DNA from: Chromatiales bacterium
Lineage (GTDB): Bacteria; Pseudomonadota; Gammaproteobacteria; SZUA-140
Assembly: GCA_031285245.1 (NCBI GenBank)
Contig: JAITWN010000152.1
Coordinates: 1-10,207 of the forward strand
DNA length: 10,207 bases
Direction of reading: 5' to 3'
The notes beneath the pieces were generated by a model. That model saw nothing but the letters and a program-made list of their open reading frames with translations. It made no database searches and was not told where the DNA came from. The position numbers and the translations under genes were made by a program. Below, one piece after another: positions 1 to 7,188 of this stretch (position 1 is its first letter; every line of letters starts with the position of its first letter).

Positions 1-622
1 CTGGCCAGATGCGATATTCCAGTAGCACATCATCAACATAAGCAAACTGGAATTCAGTGGAAATTCGAAGCCACAGATCGTAGTCGATCGACATGGCGAG
101 CGATGCATCAAATGCGCCGCAACGATCTAGAGCATGCTTTGATACCACCGCGCTACCAAAACTCACGAAGTTTTCGTGCAGCAATGCTTCAGTGACTTTA
201 CCTTCAGGACACAGAATATTGCGCCGACCGGTTTCGCGGCCGTTTTCATCGATGAATACCGCATTCGAATAGACCACCCCCACTGATGGATTACTGAATA
301 GCGGAATCTGACGCGCGAGTTTATCCAGCTTCCAGCGATCATCGGCATCGAGAAAGGCGATGTAATCGCCTTTCGCTTCAGCGATACCGCGATTCTTCGC
401 GATCTGTTGGCCCTGATTCTCCTGGCGAACGTAACGAAACCTGGCATCGGCTTGCCAGCTTTTGACGATGTCAGCAGTGTTATCGGTAGAGCCATCATCC
501 ACGACGATGATCTCAATCGGGCTGTAGCTCTGATTGAACACGGAAGCAACCGCCTCGGGGAGATAACGCCCCATGTTATAGGTTGCGATAACAACACTAA
601 CTAAAGGAAGTGGACGATCCAT
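1..622 (-). CDS. Glycosyltransferase family 2 (GT-A fold), 5' part only
   Basis: This is the N-terminal 207 residues of a soluble GT2 glycosyltransferase; the gene runs off the left edge, so its C-terminus is unknown. It begins MDRPLPLVSVVIATYN, the usual first beta strand of the nucleotide-sugar fold. DDGSTD at residues 42-47 and DADD at 92-95 are the nucleotide-binding and metal-binding (DXD-type) acidic motifs, and an IDYDLWLR segment near 179-186 fits the region of the catalytic base. No membrane segment is seen in the visible part. It should transfer a sugar from an activated donor to a growing glycan at the cytoplasmic face; donor and acceptor cannot be read from sequence. It starts 8 bp after the CapK-like gene ends. 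An in-frame ATG at 643 would overlap that gene by 13 bp; neither start has a clear Shine-Dalgarno, and 622 fits the family better. It resembles the GT2 at 5356-6306 in its N-terminal half. Confidence 0.9.
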   Translation of the reverse strand, partial: MDRPLPLVSVVIATYNMGRYLPEAVASVFNQSYSPIEIIVVDDGSTDNTADIVKSWQADARFRYVRQENQGQQIAKNRGIAEAKGDYIAFLDADDRWKLDKLARQIPLFSNPSVGVVYSNAVFIDENGRETGRRNILCPEGKVTEALLHENFVSFGSAVVSKHALDRCGAFDASLAMSIDYDLWLRISTEFQFAYVDDVLLEYRIWP

Positions 623-630
623 AGCGCGTT

Positions 631-2040
631 CTATACCAGGCATTTCGCAAATCGATATTTTCCAGATGTTTCCCTAGGAATCTGCTCCAGGAAATTGACA
701 TCTACTCGCAAATCTTCACCAAACACTTCTTTGAGCTCACCGATGAGCTGCTGGGTGGAGCGGTCGGTATAACCCGGGCCACGCACCAGGTTCAGCTCAA
801 TATGATCAAGAGCGGTCTGCACTAACTGCATCTGCGCGAGCCCAGGAATTGCGGTCAGTGTGCGCTCGACCAGCGATACGCCTGAAACTCGCGAACCATC
901 GCGACGTTTCAGAAAGTCCGCCATACGGCCCACGACTTCTTCCAGCATGGGCATCCCGCGTCCACATGGACAAGAGCGATCAGAATAGACTCCCGTATCA
1001 CCGACACGATAGCGGATGAGTGGCATGACGCGATTGTATAAATCAGTCACCACGATTTCGGCCATTTCACCAGGGCGTGCCGGCTGCTGCTGTTCATTGA
1101 GAAATTCTATATACAGATGCTCGACATTCAGGTGCATGCCCTGATGCTGTTCGCATTCGCAAGCAATCAAGGCGACCTCTTCGCAACCATAACGATTGGT
1201 CACCGGACAGCCAAACACTTCCTCGATCACCTCACGCTCGTTACGCAGTAGCATCATCGAGGTGGCGATGATGCCAACTGGCCGCATGCCGTGATCACCT
1301 CGCCCACGCAGGTAGTCAGCCAGAATGAAAAGCGAATGTGCGTGACCAAACAGAACATCGATATCGCGCTTGCGCCATTCGGCGACGAATGCGTCCATGC
1401 TCTGCGGCGTGATATTCATGGTATCGAGATAAAGATCCAGGCAATAGAGCCAGCGATCCTTGAAGCGTGCAAATGCGCTTTCTGGCTGCGGCGGATTGCC
1501 CCAGACTGCACCCTTCTGCATGCCAAGTCGCCACCCCGACCATTCGTCAGCGCGCATCGCATCTGCGCCGCGTCGCTGCTGCCACGGTTCATCTGAATAG
1601 ACGGCCAATGAATGGCCGGTCGAACCTCCAGTTTTGGCTTCGATCAAAGACTCTTTGCGCACTCCATCTACAATCAAAGCATCGATCTGATTACGCACCA
1701 CAGATTTATCTAGTAGTGGCAATCGAGAAAACTGCTCCAAGGTGAAACTTCGGCAATCGAAAGCTTCACGGGCGAACAGATCACGATAATATTTGCTATG
1801 CGTTCCAGCATAGGCAATAGCGTCGGCAAGACGCGAGCGCTGCTCTTTCAGCAGCTCATGACGAGTACGCCACTGGCTCTGGCGCAATTGGGAAAGTATG
1901 GCCAGCCGATTGCTTCCGCCTTTGATATCCGACAGCGGATTGAGCACGTTCGCAGAGATGAAGCGCTGCAGAGCCTTGCCGAAAGGCACGCGCGATGACT
2001 CGGAAGCCGTACGACTAGGCACTGATGAAGACATATTCAT
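631..2040 (-). CDS. CapK/PaaK-like adenylate-forming enzyme (phenylacetate-CoA ligase family)
   Basis: A 469-residue member of the ANL adenylating superfamily, in the CapK branch often found in capsule and exopolysaccharide loci. Motifs in order: the phosphate loop KTGGSTG at 136-142, YGCEE at 284-288, RYRVGD at 343-348 (the acidic residue that holds the ribose), CPCGRG at 357-362, and a C-terminal SGKYRF at 459-464 with the probable catalytic lysine K461. Known relatives activate a carboxylic acid as an acyl-adenylate and pass it to CoA. In this context an acyl or similar substituent for the polysaccharide is likely, but the substrate is not known and true phenylacetate catabolism is unlikely because no paa genes lie nearby. 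No signal peptide or membrane helix is seen, so it should be cytoplasmic. Its ATG overlaps the stop of the GT4 gene as ATGA, which suggests translational coupling; no Shine-Dalgarno is visible. Confidence 0.9.
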   Translation of the reverse strand: MNMSSSVPSRTASESSRVPFGKALQRFISANVLNPLSDIKGGSNRLAILSQLRQSQWRTRHELLKEQRSRLADAIAYAGTHSKYYRDLFAREAFDCRSFTLEQFSRLPLLDKSVVRNQIDALIVDGVRKESLIEAKTGGSTGHSLAVYSDEPWQQRRGADAMRADEWSGWRLGMQKGAVWGNPPQPESAFARFKDRWLYCLDLYLDTMNITPQSMDAFVAEWRKRDIDVLFGHAHSLFILADYLRGRGDHGMRPVGIIATSMMLLRNEREVIEEVFGCPVTNRYGCEEVALIACECEQHQGMHLNVEHLYIEFLNEQQQPARPGEMAEIVVTDLYNRVMPLIRYRVGDTGVYSDRSCPCGRGMPMLEEVVGRMADFLKRRDGSRVSGVSLVERTLTAIPGLAQMQLVQTALDHIELNLVRGPGYTDRSTQQLIGELKEVFGEDLRVDVNFLEQIPRETSGKYRFAKCLV

Positions 2041-3215
2041 GATTTGCCAATTTTGCCGCGGTACTCGCGCAGCGAAGAATACAGTGATTGCGACTCAGCC
2101 AGCGGCATCTTCTTTCCTTCCAGCAGCGACGCATAAAAATCCATGTGAGCATTTACCATTGCATCGAGTGTCATTCCAGCCATAGCACTAGCCGCTGCCT
2201 CTCCCATGGTGCTTCTCAGCGTGTCATCCTGCAGCAAACGCACCAACTGATCAGCCAGCTCCGCTTCATCACCGACGGGATAGAGATATCCGTTCACGCC
2301 GTCCGTCACCAGCTCAGGATTTCCTCCCACGTTGCTGCAGACGGCTGGCTTGCCTTCTCTGAGACACTCCATCAGCGCATTAGATAATCCTTCGGATGCG
2401 GAACAGAGTGCAGCAACAGTAAAACGGCGAATCACGCCAACCGGCTGTTCCACACGTCCAAGGAAATGAGTTTGCCCGGACACTCCTTCAGCTGCGGCAA
2501 GTTGCCGTAGCTCACTTTCGAGTTCGCCCTGTCCGACCAATACGAGATGAGCCTCAGGCACTGCTTCGACAACGCGACGAAACGCGCGAATTAAATCCGC
2601 ATGCCGTTTGACATGATGCAGATTCGCCACGATACCAATCACGGGTGCATTCGCAGGAATGACATCATCGAGGCTAGCAACATTGCCCGCGCTCGATCCT
2701 GCATCCAGCCCGTTGTAAATCACTGCTATCCGCGCTGACGAGACTCCTTCCTTGATAGCAACCTGTTCTCGTACCGCCTTGCTGTTAGCAATCACGGCAT
2801 CGACCAGCGGTGCGAACAAGCGCAGCACCCGCAAATTGGCGCGCGTGTACCAGATGCCCATATCTCTGCGACCCGCCACAAAACGCGCCCCCGCAAGCTT
2901 GGCCGCGAGAGGTCCGATCATGGAGGCATCCTGAAAATAGGCATGCACGATACGTGCATCGATATGTTTGAGCAGAGTCACCAGACGGAAAAATCCCAAC
3001 ATACCTTTGATGCTGGCGAGACTGCCTAGCTCCAACACATGCACTGGGCATGGCCAGGCCTGGGTATTACGCGAATAATCGGCGTGTCGCAGTATCACGA
3101 GATGCGGCTCGAAGCGCTCGCGATCGAGATGCTGCAAGAGATACCACAATTGACGTTCCGTACCCGCCCAAGGGCCAGTATAGGAATCGATAATGAATGC
3201 AATGCGCTGAACCAT
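2037..3215 (-). CDS. Glycosyltransferase family 4 (GT-B fold)
   Basis: A 392-residue retaining GT4 glycosyltransferase. The N-terminal acceptor domain opens with MVQRIAFIIDSYTGPWAGTE, a variant of the usual glycine-rich loop that is followed by E-R-Q. The C-terminal donor domain shows IGIVANLHHVKRHADLI (193-209) and the diagnostic E-x7-E motif, E275 to E283, in SASEGLSNALME, followed by PAVCSNVGGNPE. No membrane helix is evident; such enzymes act at the cytoplasmic face on lipid-linked intermediates. The frame also has a GTG at 3239 that would add eight residues (MGVVGPNT). I prefer the ATG at 3215 because family members start directly at the first beta strand, though neither site has a good Shine-Dalgarno. 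It lies 57 bp after the membrane GT2 gene, the largest gap in the operon, and overlaps the next gene by 4 bp. Sugar specificity is not predictable. Confidence 0.93.
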   Translation of the reverse strand: MVQRIAFIIDSYTGPWAGTERQLWYLLQHLDRERFEPHLVILRHADYSRNTQAWPCPVHVLELGSLASIKGMLGFFRLVTLLKHIDARIVHAYFQDASMIGPLAAKLAGARFVAGRRDMGIWYTRANLRVLRLFAPLVDAVIANSKAVREQVAIKEGVSSARIAVIYNGLDAGSSAGNVASLDDVIPANAPVIGIVANLHHVKRHADLIRAFRRVVEAVPEAHLVLVGQGELESELRQLAAAEGVSGQTHFLGRVEQPVGVIRRFTVAALCSASEGLSNALMECLREGKPAVCSNVGGNPELVTDGVNGYLYPVGDEAELADQLVRLLQDDTLRSTMGEAAASAMAGMTLDAMVNAHMDFYASLLEGKKMPLAESQSLYSSLREYRGKIGKS

Positions 3216-3272
3216 GGTGTTCGGGCCGACAACACCCACTCCCTGAGTGCCTGTCTCGTATATTGAGCGAAC

Positions 3273-4430
3273 TCAACCAGTCCGCGGTTTCCATACCGTT
3301 TGTTTCTTACCCAGCATGAACTTTCCAAACGCTTGCGCCGAAGCAAGATTGAGCAACATGAAATAGTAGGGTATATAACCGATCCGGCTACGAATGCCAC
3401 GGCGACTTCTGCCGTGCCCCCACCAGGCGAGCGTATAAAAAGCCACTTGTACCGCTAATGCTAGCTGATAGATCACACCTTCATTCACCAGCACTACATT
3501 GGTAACGGCCGCTGCGATGAGAAACAGGAATACTGCATAGCGCAGCAGCTTGTGTGATGCGAGCTGTATAGAAAAAAAGCCGTAACGAAATATATTGAAA
3601 AGATGGCGCATATCCCACAGTGCCCATAGGGCGCGCAGTGAAACGCGCACGCGCATCCGGTACTCATCCGCTCCGCTGCTCAGCGCCGGCTCTCTCAGCA
3701 AAGCGCCGGCTTCGTAAACGACACGATAGCCTTGAGTAACGACATGCAAGGGCTGGACGAAATCGGGCAACTGATCGGCGCGCATCGGTGTATACAAGTG
3801 CTTTCTGATGACATCAATCCCGCCATCCACACCGACCACGGAACCCACTTTGGATTCGAGATCCCGCAGCACATTCTCGTAGCGCATGTACGCCGAGCAA
3901 CCATCGCCGGTGGCGTTATCGCCGTCAGTGGCATAAACCATCTTACCAGTGACATAACCGATCGCAGGATCCGCGAAGCGGCGAACCAATTGGCGTACCG
4001 CATCCTGCGCATACATGGAATTCGCATCGGAGAACACCACGATTTCCCCCTTCAGCGTAGGCATTGCAAGATTCAACGCTGAAGTTTTTCCCGCGCGCGG
4101 CTCCTGGCGGATCAAGTGGACTCGGCTAGGATACGCTTTGCAAAGCTCAACTACTCGCTGATCAGTGGCATCGATCGATCCGTCGGACACAACGACTACA
4201 TCGAGCTTTTCAGCGGGGTAATCCTGAGTGAGCTTGTTGCGCACCGTTGCTTCGATACAATCCTGCTCGTTGTGAGCAGCAATCAGCACCGTTACGAGAG
4301 GAAAATCTTCTCCGGTATATACCGGACGCGGAAACACTCGCGCCACCAGATACATCAAGGCGGGATAACCTACATAGACGTAGATCAGCAGCGCTACTGA
4401 GAGCCAGAAAATTACTTCGGTTGCCAACAT
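3273..4430 (-). CDS. Membrane glycosyltransferase family 2 (processive-type architecture)
   Basis: A 385-residue integral-membrane GT2. One N-terminal helix (about 5-30) anchors a cytoplasmic GT-A domain, and about three helices follow near 297-315, 320-337 and 351-370. Motifs: VSDGS around D83, FSDAN at 133-137 (metal-binding aspartate), GVDGGID at 200-206, and a DEYRMRVR stretch at 255-262 in the place of the acceptor and Q/RxxRW-like region. This layout resembles the BcsA/IcaA/HasA group, so it may polymerise or extend the chain while feeding it to the membrane, but non-processive relatives share it. The start is set by a strong AAGGAG Shine-Dalgarno placed 5 nt before the ATG at 4430; this ribosome site begins right at the stop codon of the deacetylase gene. 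The frame stays open to an ATG at 4514, but that start would overlap the deacetylase by 74 bp and has no such site. Confidence 0.93.
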   Translation of the reverse strand: MLATEVIFWLSVALLIYVYVGYPALMYLVARVFPRPVYTGEDFPLVTVLIAAHNEQDCIEATVRNKLTQDYPAEKLDVVVVSDGSIDATDQRVVELCKAYPSRVHLIRQEPRAGKTSALNLAMPTLKGEIVVFSDANSMYAQDAVRQLVRRFADPAIGYVTGKMVYATDGDNATGDGCSAYMRYENVLRDLESKVGSVVGVDGGIDVIRKHLYTPMRADQLPDFVQPLHVVTQGYRVVYEAGALLREPALSSGADEYRMRVRVSLRALWALWDMRHLFNIFRYGFFSIQLASHKLLRYAVFLFLIAAAVTNVVLVNEGVIYQLALAVQVAFYTLAWWGHGRSRRGIRSRIGYIPYYFMLLNLASAQAFGKFMLGKKQTVWKPRTG

Positions 4431-4442
4431 GCAAACTCCTTC
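4431..4442 (-). promoter_or_regulatory. Ribosome binding site that fixes the membrane GT2 start
   Basis: Read on the minus strand, the end of the deacetylase gene and the next start form TGAAGGAGTTTGCATG. The AAGGAG overlaps or abuts the TGA stop and stands 5 nt before the ATG. It is the best Shine-Dalgarno in the operon and implies that ribosomes ending on the deacetylase can re-start on the GT2. Confidence 0.8.
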
Positions 4443-5352
4443 AGCCTGTCGCTGAAGGAATGCAATTGGCATTCCATTTGGAAACAGCAGGCTGAGCATC
4501 GATATCGTAAACATCGATGACGCGAGCCCACGAGAATTCAGCGAGCAAACGACGCAGACGAGGCTCTGTCCGGTGTAGATTGAGATAATGGCGAAAATGC
4601 GTTTTGCGACTCAATCCCGAAACCCGCGGCTGGCCCGGATCGATTTCCCAAGGGTGAAGATAAAACATCGCTGGCATTCCATCACCGCGATTGAGGCGGC
4701 GAATTCCAGCGGAAAATGCTCCATACGGCAACAACCGAAAATAGCCACCGCCACCAATCGGCAGACGCTGCTTGAATACATCGAGCGTGGACACTGGAAT
4801 CTCCAGGAGATTGCACCCCTGAACTCTAAAAGCAGTTCTCGGTGCACCAGGGAAACCGTAATGATCGAGCTGGCCTGGATAGATACTCGAACTGTAACGA
4901 TGGCCGGTCTCCGCCAGGATGTCCCACGCCCAGGTTTGTTCCGGGCCGATGGAAAAACTCGGGGCGCGATAACCGATTACTTCGGCGCCAGTGATATCTT
5001 CCAGCCGCTGCTTGGTAGCACTGACGCCACGCTTGAATTCCTCAGGCGTGAGGCTGCTGACGCGCTCATGCATGGGACCGTGGCTTGCGATCTCATGGCC
5101 TTGCGCAAAGATATCCCGCATCAGTACTGGGAAGCGTTCGGCCACCCATCCCAACACGAAGAATGTCGCGCTGACATTCGCCTCGGCGAACAAATCGAGC
5201 AATCTGCGGGTGCTGTTTTCCACCCGCGGCTGATATGAAGACCACTCATCCCGCGTAATGTGTTTATCAAACGCGGAAACCTGGAAGTAATCTTCCACGT
5301 CTATTGTCATGGCGTTTTGAATTCTGGTCGAAGCCGATTTCAGCACACTCAT
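4441..5352 (-). CDS. Polysaccharide deacetylase, XrtA-system type (carbohydrate esterase 4 / NodB fold)
   Basis: A 303-residue NodB-type deacetylase that closely matches, from memory, the family associated with exosortase A loci (TIGR03006, DUF3473-type C-terminus). Seen: AMTIDVEDYFQVSAF at 14-28 with the catalytic and metal aspartates D18 and D21; the metal-binding H-x3-H pair H91 and H95 in ASHGPMHE; GYRAPSFSIG at 127-136; GGGGYFRLLPY at 200-210; FYLHPWEID at 230-238 with H233; and FRHYLNLHRTEPRLRRLL at 253-270. All metal and catalytic residues appear intact. The reaction would be removal of N- or O-acetyl groups from the polysaccharide. No signal peptide is visible, so cytoplasmic action on an intermediate is possible, although export by another route cannot be excluded. 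It starts 3 bp after the upstream GT2 stop, without a convincing Shine-Dalgarno, so it probably relies on coupled translation. This gene is the strongest pointer to an XrtA-like locus. Confidence 0.95.
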   Translation of the reverse strand: MSVLKSASTRIQNAMTIDVEDYFQVSAFDKHITRDEWSSYQPRVENSTRRLLDLFAEANVSATFFVLGWVAERFPVLMRDIFAQGHEIASHGPMHERVSSLTPEEFKRGVSATKQRLEDITGAEVIGYRAPSFSIGPEQTWAWDILAETGHRYSSSIYPGQLDHYGFPGAPRTAFRVQGCNLLEIPVSTLDVFKQRLPIGGGGYFRLLPYGAFSAGIRRLNRGDGMPAMFYLHPWEIDPGQPRVSGLSRKTHFRHYLNLHRTEPRLRRLLAEFSWARVIDVYDIDAQPAVSKWNANCIPSATG

Positions 5353-5355
5353 GCG

Positions 5356-6306
5356 TCAGCGCTCATCTGGCTTATGCAGGCCGGACATCATTGCAAAGGT
5401 TCGCGCAAAACCATTGCAAACCTGCCGCGCAGTATCCCAACCAGGGGCGGTAAACAAAGCCTGAAAATAATGGCGAAAAGCAGAGCCGAACATCCCACTA
5501 TTGGCATGATGACGCGCCAGATTCGCCCAGCGGGATGCGCCAAGCTCATCGAGCAGTTTTCTGGCGCGACTATCGGATTCGGTCTCGCGCAACTGACTAT
5601 AGCTGCGTAGTGAGTTACGCAACATACGCTCCATATCGCCGCTCATGTTACTGTCATGCCGCCTTCTCATCATACCTACGCGGTTGATCACTCCCGTCTT
5701 GGTATGACGGGTCACTCGGTAATAAAAATTGAAATCTTCCGAAGCCTTCAGAGATTCATCAAAAGCCGGCACGGCCCGAAGCATTTCTCTGCGTATCATG
5801 AAGGAACTGGCAATTCCAAAATTCTCTTTGATCAGATGATGACGAGCATCATCGATAACGACCTCTTTTCGCCCATTCAAAAATGCGGAAAACTTTGGAC
5901 ACGTAGAAAAATGAGTTTGATGGCACGGACCGTTGCCATCAAAGTTTACATAGTCCGAAAAGACCAACCCCACATCAAGATGGCCTTCCAGAAACTCTAC
6001 CTGACTCGCGAGTCTGTCCGAAGTCATCAGATCATCGGCATCAAGGAATGCGATATACTGGCCCCGGCATTTAGCAAGTCCGTGATTCCTGGGTGCAGCG
6101 CAGCTTCCACTGTTAGCTTGATATAGGTAAGTCACCCGCGACACATAACGCTCGACAACCTCGCGCGTACCATCGGTCGAGCCATCATCAACAACGATGA
6201 CTTCCAGATTCAGCCAATCCTGATTCAGGATGCTATCCAGCGCATCCCCGATATAATGCTGCGCGTTATAGGCTGGGATGATTACGGAAACTAATGGTGC
6301 ATCCAT
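5356..6306 (-). CDS. Glycosyltransferase family 2 (soluble GT-A fold)
   Basis: A complete 316-residue GT2 glycosyltransferase. The sequence opens MDAPLVSVIIPAYNAQHYIG and carries VVDDGSTDGT at 38-47, the DXD-type motif DADD at 89-92, and an ASEDFNFYYR segment at 188-197 whose E190/D191 match the catalytic base position of inverting GT2 enzymes. The C-terminal third (about 220-316) is rich in arginine, serine and alanine, with no membrane helix, and probably forms a helical acceptor or membrane-contact region. It sits 6 bp after the kinase gene and 3 bp before the deacetylase. In the XrtA loci I know, other genes usually stand between kinase and deacetylase, so its place here is unusual. Donor and acceptor are unknown; a role in assembling the repeat unit is inferred from context. 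Confidence 0.94.
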   Translation of the reverse strand: MDAPLVSVIIPAYNAQHYIGDALDSILNQDWLNLEVIVVDDGSTDGTREVVERYVSRVTYLYQANSGSCAAPRNHGLAKCRGQYIAFLDADDLMTSDRLASQVEFLEGHLDVGLVFSDYVNFDGNGPCHQTHFSTCPKFSAFLNGRKEVVIDDARHHLIKENFGIASSFMIRREMLRAVPAFDESLKASEDFNFYYRVTRHTKTGVINRVGMMRRRHDSNMSGDMERMLRNSLRSYSQLRETESDSRARKLLDELGASRWANLARHHANSGMFGSAFRHYFQALFTAPGWDTARQVCNGFARTFAMMSGLHKPDER

Positions 6307-6312
6307 ATGCTA

Positions 6313-7173
6313 TCAGTCACCATAACCGTAGTAGCCGTAGTACTGGTTGGGTTGGCGCCGCAGAATATCGCTGACTTTGTTCAGAATGAGGCCGATTGAT
6401 TTTTCCCGCGGGATCAATTCAAGCGCATCCTTGACCACGCTCATAGGCGTCTCGCCGGCAGCAACAACCATTGCAACCTGACCAATCAGATTGATGAGCA
6501 CTGGAGTTTGTGGTGTTGCCAGTAGCGGTGGGGAATCGATGATGACGATTCTGTTCTGATCACGCTTAGCCAAGGTATCAGCAAGCTCAACCATTTTTCT
6601 GCTGGCAAACATTTCTGTGATGTTTTGATGCGTACTTCCCGCTGGCAATACGAACAAATTGGGAATATCACAACCCCAGATCGCGCTGCTCAAACTCACA
6701 TCGCCATTCAAGACATCAGCGAATCCCGGCACACCACCCAAATCAAAAACCCGCGTCGCGCTGCGTTTGACCAGATCGCCGTCGATCAATAGCACCATGT
6801 GATCTACTTCCTGGGCTAGCGATAGCGCCAGATTGACAGTGCTGAACGTCTTACCCTCGTTCGGCACTGAGCTGGTAACCAGAATGAGGTTGCCACGATC
6901 GACAAGCACTGAACTCTTGCCATAGGCATTGGCAAGCAGTGGACGTTTTATGCGGCGATATTCATCCGCAAAATCCGCACTCAATCCCCCTGGGACCAAC
7001 ATGCCTTGCGCTTTGAGGCGCATCAGTACTGGCTTGAATCGCTCCCGGAGTTGAACCGTCTGCGCCTGAGGCTTAATGGGATCTGGTGAGCGCAACTCTT
7101 CAATAGACGCTGGCCTGAGGTTGGAAACTCCTCCTAGCTGCGCTTTTTCCACCGCTTTTTCAATCGTGTTCAT
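6313..7173 (-). CDS. BY-type tyrosine autokinase of the XrtA-associated type (CpsD/CapB-like)
   Basis: A 286-residue P-loop kinase of the bacterial tyrosine kinase family, closest by eye to the XrtA-associated autokinases (TIGR03018). The N-terminal 60 residues are a linker with MNTIEKAVEKA at the start. EYRRIKRPLLANAYGK at 71-86 is a family hallmark just before the catalytic domain. Walker A is SSVPNEGKT at 101-109 (K108), Walker A' is VLLIDGD at 127-133, and Walker B is IVIID at 209-213. The C-terminus holds a tyrosine cluster (Y278, Y279, Y281, Y282, Y284), the expected autophosphorylation tail. The usual glycine before EGKT is asparagine here. No membrane helix is present, so it should work with the separate Wzz-like protein encoded 15 bp upstream, whose cytoplasmic part would activate it. 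Phosphorylation cycling of the tail is known to control chain length and export in this family. The gene ends in tandem in-frame stops, TGA TAG. Confidence 0.95.
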   Translation of the reverse strand: MNTIEKAVEKAQLGGVSNLRPASIEELRSPDPIKPQAQTVQLRERFKPVLMRLKAQGMLVPGGLSADFADEYRRIKRPLLANAYGKSSVLVDRGNLILVTSSVPNEGKTFSTVNLALSLAQEVDHMVLLIDGDLVKRSATRVFDLGGVPGFADVLNGDVSLSSAIWGCDIPNLFVLPAGSTHQNITEMFASRKMVELADTLAKRDQNRIVIIDSPPLLATPQTPVLINLIGQVAMVVAAGETPMSVVKDALELIPREKSIGLILNKVSDILRRQPNQYYGYYGYGD

Positions 7174-7188
7174 GGGCTGTATCTCTAT

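Noticed and set aside
163..597. Open frame of 144 codons on the minus strand
   Set aside because: It overlaps the GT2 at 1-622 in another frame of the same strand; the GT2 frame has clear family motifs and this one has none.
4588..5238. Open frame of 216 codons on the plus strand
   Set aside because: It is antisense to the well-supported deacetylase, shows no recognisable motif and no ribosome site; long antisense frames are common opposite conserved genes.
5656..6126. Open frame of 156 codons on the plus strand
   Set aside because: Antisense to the complete GT2 gene, without motifs.
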